Shown here piece after piece: positions 1-5,344 of a stretch of 5,705 nt of DNA. The DNA comes from JAAEUE01 sp039180225 (GTDB lineage Bacteria > Pseudomonadota > Alphaproteobacteria > Rhizobiales > CAJQND01). The stretch covers positions 1 to 5,705 of the forward strand of contig JBCDDQ010000312.1 of assembly GCA_039180225.1 (NCBI GenBank), given 5' to 3'. The position numbers were made by a program, and so were the translations under genes. Below the pieces are notes generated by a model. The model did not search any database, was not told the origin of the DNA, and worked only from the letters and a program-made list of their open reading frames with translations. Position 1 is the stretch's first letter, and the number at the start of each line of letters is the position of its first letter.

Positions 1-584
1 CCGCCATTGGCATCGGCCAGCACGATCTGGTTTGGCGAGAGCGCAGACAAAAGCGCGCTCACATGCTCAACATCTTCCCTCAGGGAGCCAACGCCGAGCT
101 TCAGCTGGAACACCGTGCGCCCCGCTCCGGCCACCGCCACGCGTTCCCGGATGCGTTCCGGCGTGCGTTCTGAGATGGAGAAATAATCCGGCACCGCTGG
201 CGTGATCGCTCCGCCCAGGAGATCAGACAGCGGGCAGGCTTTCTGCCAGGCCGTCAGATCGTGCCAGGCGGTTTCAAGCCCGAATGCCACGCCGCCCCAG
301 GCTTTGCCGCGCGCTCTCAGATCCTCTGCAAGATCGAGCAGTGCATCCAGAGGCTGGCCGATGAGCAGGGCAAGGAAGGCGCGTTCTTCGGCAATCTTGC
401 CCATTTGTTCGGCTTGGGCCAGGAACGGGGGAAACACCACCTCGCCAGACCCGCGCGCACCGTTGTCCAGGGTTACCCGATAGAGGCGCCCATAGGCGCT
501 GTCCTGGATCACATGAGACATGGCATAGGGCCCATCGCGCATGAGAGGGCGGAAGTTCCAGACCTCAATCTTTGCGATGGTCAT
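1..584 (-). CDS. Mandelate racemase/muconate lactonizing enzyme family protein (enolase superfamily), partial; 3' end beyond left edge
   Basis: The first 194 codons of a minus-strand gene, read from ATG at 584. Residues 1-125 look like the capping domain of MR/MLE enzymes (MTIAKIEVWNF; GRLYRVTLDNGARGSGEV; FGLETAWHDLTAWQ around 101-114, followed by PLSDLLGG). The TIM barrel then begins: VFQLKLG (158-164) is the second-strand motif that carries the catalytic lysine (K162), and VLADANGG (from 188) holds the first metal ligand (D191, with N193). The first lysine of the usual KxK is Q160; as I recall, a Q-x-K form occurs in part of this superfamily. Members abstract a proton alpha to a carboxylate with Mg2+ and catalyse racemisation, epimerisation, cycloisomerisation or dehydration. 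The specificity residues on later barrel strands are outside the window, so the reaction is unknown. The start is well fixed: TAG at 593-591 lies in frame just upstream. No clear Shine-Dalgarno is seen. It lies downstream of the M24 gene on the same strand, 168 bases away, with a hairpin element between. Hydroxyproline-betaine epimerases and hydroxyproline dehydratases are in this superfamily, which would fit the N-methyl theme, but that is inference. Confidence 0.88.
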   Translation of the reverse strand, partial: MTIAKIEVWNFRPLMRDGPYAMSHVIQDSAYGRLYRVTLDNGARGSGEVVFPPFLAQAEQMGKIAEERAFLALLIGQPLDALLDLAEDLRARGKAWGGVAFGLETAWHDLTAWQKACPLSDLLGGAITPAVPDYFSISERTPERIRERVAVAGAGRTVFQLKLGVGSLREDVEHVSALLSALSPNQIVLADANG

Positions 585-631
585 GGGGCCCTATAGCGAT
601 GGGAGCTTGGCCTAAACCGTTCGACATGCCA

Positions 632-712
632 CCGCGCCATTGCGAACGCGAGGGTCCATGGCTTTGCGCGTTCCCTTGGCTGAGAAGGTCCTCGCTTTCG
701 CAAGGACGCGGG
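632..712 (-). repeat. Bipartite REP-like hairpin element, copy A (inverted relative to copy B)
   Basis: Read on the minus strand from 712 to 632, this 81-bp element aligns without gaps to 2089-2169 on the plus strand, with 71 of 81 positions identical and the first 37 exact. The first module is a hairpin, GTCCTTGC-GAAA-GCGAGGAC (707-688): an eight-pair stem including one G:T, with a GNRA-type loop. The second module (655-636) is a weaker hairpin, ACCCTCGC-GTTC-GCAATGGC. The modules are joined by about 30 bases beginning CTTCTCAGCCAA. It lies 40 bases past the M24 stop and upstream of the enolase-family gene, so as RNA it could stabilise or attenuate the M24 transcript. There is no T-run, so it is not a standard intrinsic terminator. 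The layout resembles REP/BIME elements or a small MITE. Confidence 0.82.
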
Positions 713-752
713 AGAGAGACCGATTGCGGATTCACTCAAACCTCATATCGCC

Positions 753-1985
753 CTAATCCAAAAGCGCCTCTTCGAACGGATAGTGGGAGAGCAGTTCATA
801 ACCCTCGTCGGTGACCAGCACCTGCTGTTCCAGCTTCACCCCATCGCGCTCGCCCACCGCGCCGATATAGCTTTCAATGCACAGCACCATGCCGGCCTCC
901 ACCGTGCCGTCATAGACGTTCACCCGCCGGTGGATCGGATCGATCTTGGGATATTCATCGCACATGCCGACGCCATGGACGATGCACGGGTAGGCGTTCT
1001 CCTGAAACTCCTCAGGGATCGGCCAGGCGCGGCGCTGCAGCTCGGTGAAGCTGATGCCCGGTTTGATGAGTTTGAGGTTGTGCTCGATTTCCTCAACGGC
1101 CGTTTGGTAGAGCTGCTTCTGGCGTTTGGTGGGTTTGTCCGGGCCGCAATGGAAGGTGCGCGAGACATCGGCGAAATAGCCGTTGGGGCCGATCATGTCC
1201 GTATCGAAGCCCACCATGTCGCCGGACTGGATCACCCGTTCGGAGGCTTCCTGGAGCCAGGGGTTGATGCGCTCGCCGGAGGCCAGCATGCGCCCGTCAT
1301 GCCAGGCGCCCGCATTCGCCAGGTTCGTGTAATTGAGCAGTCCCCACAGCTGCAGTTCGGTGATGCCCGGGCGCAAGGCCTCCTTCATCTTGGAGATGCC
1401 GAGTTCAGCCACGGCCACGGCCCAGCGGATGCAGTCCACCTCGTCTTCGGATTTAATGACGCGGGCATCCTCGGAGATCATCACCCCGTCACTCACCTCA
1501 ATGCCGCGCTGGAGCAGGGCCTGGGTGAGGCTGGGGTTCACATATTCCAGAGCCACGCGCCGGTTGTCCGTCCCGATCTCGGCCAAGAAATTGACGATGT
1601 CATCGGCCAGCAGACGGGCCTGGTCGGCCAACTCATCGCCGCCGTCAAAGTGGGCGAGGGCGCGGCCTTGGCGCGCCTCATCCGCGCCGCCCGGCACGCC
1701 GTAAGCATTGTACATGATCACCGGACCGTCCTGAGGCACCACCGCATAACTTGTTGGGATGTGGGACTGGAACTGCATGTAGGAGGTGTAATCAACCGCA
1801 TAGCGCATGCTGATGGGATTGGTGAGCAGGCAGAGCGCGGCGTCCTGGCGTTTCAGACCTTGCTTGATGCGCCCGAGGCGATAGGCGCGCAGCCGTTCCT
1901 GATCGATCTCAGGCGGGGTCTTAAATCTGGCCAGGTTGCTCCAATCGTCGGCCATGACCATCTGGTCCGGAGAGAGATGCTGCAT
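753..1985 (-). CDS. DddP-like M24-family (pita-bread fold) metalloenzyme
   Basis: A complete 410-residue protein. Residues 1-170 form a creatinase/prolidase-type N domain (NPISMRYAVDYTSYMQF, 56-72) and residues 180-400 an M24 catalytic domain. All six metal ligands are present: D261 and D263 (FDTD), D273 (FADVSR), H337 (HGVG), E371 (CIES) and E386 (KLEQQ). Their spacing (2, 10, 64, 34, 15) nearly matches the ligands I recall for Ruegeria DddP (295, 297, 307, 371, 406, 421). Y332 and D343 (HGVGMCDE) match the recalled DddP catalytic Tyr366 and Asp377. LASGERINPWLQE (234-246), GAVGERDGVKLEQQVL and the SHYPF tail also follow DddP. DddP cleaves DMSP to DMS and acrylate in the cytoplasm. Differences: the protein is shorter at the N-terminus than DddP (about 445 aa), and the recalled DddP segment MQLWNAHNP reads MQFQSHIP (70-77), lacking Trp-Asn. 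No signal peptide or membrane segment is seen. ATG 1985 has a modest AGG seven bases upstream; M9 and M11 are other possible starts. It is transcribed divergently from the FAD/GcvT operon. Alternatives are another M24 hydrolase or a DoeA-like amidohydrolase; creatinase is unlikely because that enzyme lacks the metal ligands. The M24 assignment is sure; the substrate is not. Confidence 0.93.
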   Translation of the reverse strand: MQHLSPDQMVMADDWSNLARFKTPPEIDQERLRAYRLGRIKQGLKRQDAALCLLTNPISMRYAVDYTSYMQFQSHIPTSYAVVPQDGPVIMYNAYGVPGGADEARQGRALAHFDGGDELADQARLLADDIVNFLAEIGTDNRRVALEYVNPSLTQALLQRGIEVSDGVMISEDARVIKSEDEVDCIRWAVAVAELGISKMKEALRPGITELQLWGLLNYTNLANAGAWHDGRMLASGERINPWLQEASERVIQSGDMVGFDTDMIGPNGYFADVSRTFHCGPDKPTKRQKQLYQTAVEEIEHNLKLIKPGISFTELQRRAWPIPEEFQENAYPCIVHGVGMCDEYPKIDPIHRRVNVYDGTVEAGMVLCIESYIGAVGERDGVKLEQQVLVTDEGYELLSHYPFEEALLD

Positions 1986-2066
1986 GTCCGTACCTGCACA
2001 TGTTTGATGCGTGGTAATCTATCGCGTGTGAGGGGGTTTGGGCAGTGCAGAATGCGACATAAGAGT

Positions 2067-2082
2067 TGCAAATAACTCACCT
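2067..2082 (+). promoter_or_regulatory. Candidate operator box 1, TGCAAA-N4-TCACCT
   Basis: The sequence TGCAAA-TAAC-TCACCT shares its two hexamers and spacing with box 2 at 2178-2193, in the same orientation. It overlaps a small dyad, GAGTT-N6-AACTC (2063-2078). It sits 81 bases upstream of the M24 ATG, a position suited to control of that promoter. No known regulator motif was recognised, and the repeat could instead be a decayed duplication around the hairpin element. Confidence 0.4.
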
Positions 2083-2088
2083 TTTCGC

Positions 2089-2169
2089 CCCGCGTCCTTG
2101 CGAAAGCGAGGACCTTCTCAGCCAAAGGAAAGGTCTGAGCTATGGGCCCTCGCGTGCGCAAGGGCGCGG
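2089..2169 (+). repeat. Bipartite REP-like hairpin element, copy B
   Basis: This is the plus-strand copy of the 81-bp element also found inverted at 632-712 (71/81 identical, no gaps). Hairpin 1 is GTCCTTGC-GAAA-GCGAGGAC (2094-2113). Hairpin 2 is GCCCTCGC-GTGC-GCAAGGGC (2146-2165) and is stronger than in copy A, with only one C/A mispair, which becomes G:U in the opposite-strand RNA. The joining segment is the most variable part between copies, while the stems are the most conserved, which argues that structure is what is kept. The element sits upstream of both divergent genes and could influence transcription of either, or be a neutral insertion. Confidence 0.82.
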
Positions 2170-2177
2170 CAGGAAGG

Positions 2178-2193
2178 TGCAAACTTTTCACCT
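2178..2193 (+). promoter_or_regulatory. Candidate operator box 2, TGCAAA-N4-TCACCT, inside a 19-bp dyad
   Basis: TGCAAA-CTTT-TCACCT repeats box 1 and starts nine bases beyond the hairpin element. It is embedded in an imperfect palindrome at 2175-2193, AGGTGCAAA-C-TTTTCACCT, in which 8 of 9 arm positions pair. A symmetric site of this size in a divergent promoter region suits a dimeric regulator. It lies 88 bases upstream of the FAD/GcvT ATG. The regulator is unidentified. Confidence 0.42.
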
Positions 2194-2231
2194 CCCCACC
2201 GAACGCCCCCTTATTGCAATCGCTTTGGAAA

Positions 2232-2237
2232 TATGAT
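2232..2237 (+). promoter_or_regulatory. Possible -10 element for the FAD/GcvT operon
   Basis: TATGAT differs from TATAAT at one base and lies in a locally AT-rich stretch 44 bases before the ATG. The best upstream hexamer, TTGCAA at 2214-2219, is only 12 bases away, too close for a normal sigma-70 pair, so the promoter call is tentative. Confidence 0.25.
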
Positions 2238-2244
2238 GCCGTCC

Positions 2245-2256
2245 CGGTCATGACCG
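2245..2256. promoter_or_regulatory. Perfect 12-bp palindrome CGGTCATGACCG upstream of the FAD/GcvT gene
   Basis: A perfect 12-base inverted repeat without spacer, ending 25 bases before the ATG at 2282 and just downstream of the possible -10. It would sit in the early transcribed region and could be a small operator. A chance palindrome cannot be excluded, since no second copy was found in the window. Confidence 0.3.
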
Positions 2257-2281
2257 CCGACTTTTCCCCCGCCTAAGCCCC

Positions 2282-4684
2282 ATGCGCACCCATGCCCGTG
2301 TAGTGGTTATCGGCGGCGGCAATATGGGCGCCGCGGTGCTCTATCATCTGGCCAAGGAAGGCTGGACCGATTGTGTCCTTGTTGAAAAGGCGGAGCTGAC
2401 CTCCGGTGCCACGTGGCATGCCGCCGGGCTGGTGAGCCGCATGGTGGGCGGCTACTCCCTGGGCTCCATGCACGACTATGCGGTGGACCTCTACAAGACC
2501 ATCGAAGCGGAAACCGAACAGGCCGTCAGCTGGCATGGTTGCGGCTCGCTCCGGGTGGCCACCTCGCCGGATCATCTGGCCTGGATCAACCATGTGCGCG
2601 ATGCGGTTCTGGCGCGCGGCCAGGAGGCTCAGATGATCGGGCCTGCGGAAGTGAGAGCCCTCAACCCGCTCTATGACATTGAAGCGGCCGGCGTTCTGGG
2701 CGCGCTCTATACGCCCGATGACGGGCATGTGGACCCGGCCGGCACCTGCTTTGCGCTGGCCAAGGGCGCGCGGAAGCTGGGGGCGGAGGTGGTTCGCCAG
2801 TGCCGGGTGCTGGAGGTGAACCCTTTGCCCACCGGCGCGTGGGAGGTGGTGACCGAGAACGGCACCGTGCGGGCTGAACATGTGGTCAATGCGGCCGGTT
2901 ACCATGCCCGCCAGGTGGGCGCCATGAGCGGGCTCGATCTGCCCATCACCACCCTACAGCACCATTATGTGATTACCGATGATGTGCCGGAGTTTGCCGG
3001 GATGGGCCACGAGATCCCGGTGACGCGCGATGACTATTTCTGCGGTTATATCCGGCGCGAGCAGGCCTCCGTCCTGATCGGGCTCTATGACAAGCAGGCG
3101 CCCCAGGCGGTGTGGCTGGACGGCTGCCCGTGGGACAGCGAGAACGAGCTGTTTGAGGCCAATATGGAGGGCATCATGCCCTGGCTGGAGAACTGCTTTG
3201 AGCGCTGCCCGGGCCTTGCCGAACGGGGGATCAAACGTATCGTCAATGGCGGCATCACCTACACGCCCGACGGGGCCATGCTGCTGGGCCCGGCGCCGGG
3301 TCTGAGGAACTATTGGCTGGCCTGCGGTGCGACCGTGGGCATTGCCTGGGGGCCGGGGGCGGGCCGGGCTTTGGCCCAGTGGATGGTGCATGGCTCGGCC
3401 GATCTTTCCACCCGGGCATATGATCCAAGGCGGTTCGGCATTTGGGCGGATGGGCCCTACGCCAGGGCGCGGGCAACGGAAGACTATACCCTGCGGCAAG
3501 CCATGCCTTACCCGCAGCATCAACGCAGGCAGTTCCGCAACATCAAACGCTCCGGCGCGCACGCCCACACGGCCGCACTGGGGGCGCTTTATGAGGAGGC
3601 CGGCGGCTGGGAGCGCCCGCGGGTTTATGCCCCCGAAGAACCCTTCGGGTGGCGCCGCACGAGCACGTTTGAGGTTGTGGCCGCCGAGTGTGAGGCGGTG
3701 CGCGAGCGGGTGGGCTTGGGCGATTTCTCCGCGTTTGCCAAGTTTGAGCTGAGCGGCGCGGGGGCCGAAGCGTTCCTGGATGCGGTCTCCGCCAACCGGG
3801 CGCCTGCCAAAGTGGGCAACACTGCGCTCACCCACTTCCTCAACCGGCGCGGCACGTTTGAAGGCGAAGCGGTGCTTGTGCGCACCGGCGAGGACACCTT
3901 CTATCTGGTGACCGGCGCCCCGTCCGAGCGCCGGGTCTGGGATTGGCTCACGCTGCATTCAGGTGTCGCCATGGACCATATGGAGATCACCAACCGCACC
4001 GATGAGACTGGCATTCTGACGCTGGCCGGGCCCAAGGCCCGCGACGTGCTGGCGGCTGTCACAGATGACGATGTGAGCAACGAGGCGTTTGGCTGGCTGA
4101 AGGCGCGCCGGATCACCATTGCAGGCCTTGAGGTGCTGGCGCTCCGGCTCTCGTTCACCGGCGAACTGGCTTATGAGCTGCATGCACCGAACAGGGATTT
4201 GGGGGCGCTGTGGACCACCTTGTGGACGGCGGGCGAAGCCCATGGCATGGCCGCGTTCGGCATCAAGGCGCTGGAGAGCCTCAGGCTTGAGAAGTTCTAC
4301 CGCGGCGGCCACGAGCTCGCCAACGATGCCTCCTTGAAGGATGTGGGCCTGATGCGCCTCACCCAGAGTGCGCGCAGCTTCGTTGGCCACGAGGCCATGG
4401 CGGCGCGCGAGCCGCGCTCGGAAGCTTCGCTTCTTGCCCTGAAAGGGGAGAGCACCGATGCGCTGGGCGGGGAGGCCATATTTATGGAGAACGCCCTGGT
4501 GGGGTCTGTGACCTCGGCAGGTTACGGCCATCATGTGGGCAAGAGCCTCATCATCGCCTTCCTGCGCGAAGAGGCCCGGGCGCCGGGGACGCAGCTTCAG
4601 GTGTCGATCTTGGGCGAGCTTGTGGCGGCTGAGGTCTTGCCATCGGCGCCCCATGATCCCCACAATGGCCGCCTGAAAGCCTGA
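2282..4684 (+). CDS. FAD-dependent oxidoreductase/GcvT fusion protein of the dimethylglycine dehydrogenase/sarcosine dehydrogenase family
   Basis: A complete 800-residue protein, the usual length for bacterial members. Residues 1-370 are a DAO-type FAD domain: dinucleotide-binding GGGNMG (11-16), E35 ending the second strand (VLVEK), and SGATWHAAGL (41-50), whose H46 matches the histidine that carries covalent FAD in dimethylglycine and sarcosine dehydrogenases. NGGITYTPDGAMLLGP is the family's C-terminal FAD motif. About 370-435 is the linker domain. Residues 437-690 form a GcvT folate-binding domain (TGELAYELH; GIKALESLRLEKFYRGGHEL, 660-679), and 700-800 the GcvT C-terminal barrel (VTSAGYGHHVGKSL; end PHDPHNGRLKA). 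Such enzymes oxidise an N-methyl group and pass the carbon to tetrahydrofolate as 5,10-methylene-THF. The folate-site segment is unusual: RGTFEGEAVLV (523-533) has Glu529, after a one-residue insertion, where relatives have Asp in GG(I/V)xxDxxV. The ATG is the first after an in-frame stop at 2234. No Shine-Dalgarno is visible. It heads an operon with the methyltransferase. The substrate is unknown; dimethylglycine, sarcosine, N-methylproline or another N-methyl amine are all possible. Confidence 0.95.
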   Translation: MRTHARVVVIGGGNMGAAVLYHLAKEGWTDCVLVEKAELTSGATWHAAGLVSRMVGGYSLGSMHDYAVDLYKTIEAETEQAVSWHGCGSLRVATSPDHLAWINHVRDAVLARGQEAQMIGPAEVRALNPLYDIEAAGVLGALYTPDDGHVDPAGTCFALAKGARKLGAEVVRQCRVLEVNPLPTGAWEVVTENGTVRAEHVVNAAGYHARQVGAMSGLDLPITTLQHHYVITDDVPEFAGMGHEIPVTRDDYFCGYIRREQASVLIGLYDKQAPQAVWLDGCPWDSENELFEANMEGIMPWLENCFERCPGLAERGIKRIVNGGITYTPDGAMLLGPAPGLRNYWLACGATVGIAWGPGAGRALAQWMVHGSADLSTRAYDPRRFGIWADGPYARARATEDYTLRQAMPYPQHQRRQFRNIKRSGAHAHTAALGALYEEAGGWERPRVYAPEEPFGWRRTSTFEVVAAECEAVRERVGLGDFSAFAKFELSGAGAEAFLDAVSANRAPAKVGNTALTHFLNRRGTFEGEAVLVRTGEDTFYLVTGAPSERRVWDWLTLHSGVAMDHMEITNRTDETGILTLAGPKARDVLAAVTDDDVSNEAFGWLKARRITIAGLEVLALRLSFTGELAYELHAPNRDLGALWTTLWTAGEAHGMAAFGIKALESLRLEKFYRGGHELANDASLKDVGLMRLTQSARSFVGHEAMAAREPRSEASLLALKGESTDALGGEAIFMENALVGSVTSAGYGHHVGKSLIIAFLREEARAPGTQLQVSILGELVAAEVLPSAPHDPHNGRLKA

Positions 4685-4690
4685 GGAGGG
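4683..4690 (+). promoter_or_regulatory. Strong ribosome binding site for the methyltransferase, overlapping the upstream stop codon
   Basis: GAGGAGGG begins inside the TGA of the FAD/GcvT gene (4682-4684) and stands six bases before ATG 4697. It fixes that start and indicates translational coupling of the two genes. It is much stronger than the sites before the other starts in the window. Confidence 0.85.
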
Positions 4691-4696
4691 ACCCAG

Positions 4697-5326
4697 ATGA
4701 GCGCACACAACACCCATGTCGCCAGATCCTATGCGGCCAAGACCGTGGACGAGCAGCGGAAGGCCTATGACGATTGGGCCGGCAACTACGAGGCCGATCT
4801 CTGCGCCTTCGGCAACCGGATCCCCGCCGTGTTGCCCACGCTGTTTGCCCGACTGGTGCAGATCGGCGCAGGCCCCATTCTGGATGCGGGCTGCGGCGGG
4901 GGCATTCAAGCTGAACCGCTTGATCTCTTAGGCTATGGGCCGATCACCGGGATCGATCTGTCTGACGGCATGCTGGAGATCGCCCGCGCCAAGGGCTTTT
5001 ATGCCGAACTGCGTCAGATGGCGTTGGGGGAACACCTGGATTTTCCCGACGAGCATTTCGCCGCCACCCTCTCCAGCGGCTGCATCACGCCGGGCCACGC
5101 GCCCGCGCACAGTTTCGACGAGCTGATCCGGGTCACCCAGCCCGGCGCGCTCATCATCTTCAGCCTGCGCGATGATGCGGCCCAGGAGCCGGAGTATCCC
5201 GCAGCCCTGAAGCGCCTTTCGGATGCGGGCGCCTGGAGCGAAGTGTTCTCCACGCCCAGCTTCCAGTCCATGCCCTACGGCGAACCGGATGTTTCCCACA
5301 AAGTGCACGCCTACCGCGTGACCTAA
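4697..5326 (+). CDS. Class I SAM-dependent methyltransferase, METTL27 (WBSCR27)-like
   Basis: A complete 209-residue protein with a Rossmann methyltransferase fold. An N-terminal helix carries AYDDWAGNYEADL (23-35), typical of METTL27-like proteins. Motif I is ILDAGCGGG (61-69), and the acidic residue binding the SAM ribose is D87 in GIDLSDGML. LGEHLDFPDEHFAATLSSGCITPGHAP (110-136) covers the motif IV region, and ELIRVTQPGALIIFSLR (142-158) is the post-motif strand common to the family. The last 50 residues resemble METTL27 proteins (LKRLSDAGAWSEV, then a Tyr-rich end). No membrane segment or signal peptide is seen. It starts 12 bases after the FAD/GcvT stop and is followed after 18 bases by the MDR gene, so it is the middle of an operon. 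The family's substrates are mostly unknown, with small molecules likely. Having a methyltransferase beside a demethylating enzyme suggests it acts on a pathway intermediate or on an imported analogue, but that is inference. Confidence 0.92.
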   Translation: MSAHNTHVARSYAAKTVDEQRKAYDDWAGNYEADLCAFGNRIPAVLPTLFARLVQIGAGPILDAGCGGGIQAEPLDLLGYGPITGIDLSDGMLEIARAKGFYAELRQMALGEHLDFPDEHFAATLSSGCITPGHAPAHSFDELIRVTQPGALIIFSLRDDAAQEPEYPAALKRLSDAGAWSEVFSTPSFQSMPYGEPDVSHKVHAYRVT

Positions 5327-5344
5327 CAAGGACCCTCAACGCCC

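Larger units (their letters stand above)
1986..2281. promoter_or_regulatory. Divergent intergenic control region between the M24 gene and the FAD/GcvT operon
   Basis: This 296-base non-coding stretch separates the divergent starts and must hold both promoters. Reading left to right it contains a weak ribosome site for the M24 gene (1992-1997), the first TGCAAA-N4-TCACCT box (2067-2082), the bipartite hairpin element copy B (2089-2169), the second box (2178-2193), a possible -10 hexamer TATGAT (2232-2237) and the palindrome CGGTCATGACCG (2245-2256). The part from 2200 to 2245 is noticeably more AT-rich than the coding DNA, as expected of a promoter. No regulator gene lies in the window. Short overlapping open frames across it have no recognisable protein character. 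Confidence 0.7.

Noticed and set aside
632..712. Rho-independent terminator after the M24 gene
   Set aside because: The hairpin is strong but is followed by CTTCTCAGCC rather than a T-run, and the same unit occurs upstream of the gene, so a dispersed repeat is the better call.
202..814. Several short plus-strand open frames over the left edge and the 585-752 gap
   Set aside because: They overlap the enolase-family gene or the hairpin element, and their Arg/Ser/Ala/Pro-rich translations are not protein-like.
753..1985. Creatinase (creatine amidinohydrolase) beside a sarcosine-type dehydrogenase
   Set aside because: The pairing is attractive and the length fits, but creatinase lacks the M24 metal ligands, whereas all six are present here and the local motifs follow DddP.
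783..2075. A plus-strand open frame of 430 codons, longer than the M24 gene it opposes
   Set aside because: It is a His/Ala/Gly-rich mirror of the M24 coding strand with no family pattern, while the minus-strand product has every M24 metal ligand. Long antisense frames are common in GC-rich DNA.
2214..2237. Sigma-70 promoter TTGCAA...TATGAT
   Set aside because: The 12-base spacing is too short for a normal -35/-10 pair; only the -10 is kept as a weak candidate.
2282..4684. DMSP demethylase DmdA, because of the GcvT domain near a DddP-like gene
   Set aside because: DmdA is a stand-alone GcvT protein of under 400 residues. This protein is an FAD-domain fusion with the covalent-flavin histidine motif.
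2954..4909. Two long minus-strand open frames (334 and 316 codons) opposite the FAD/GcvT gene
   Set aside because: They lie wholly against a clear DMGDH-family coding sequence, are rich in Arg/Gly/Pro/His and show no domain. They are antisense shadows.
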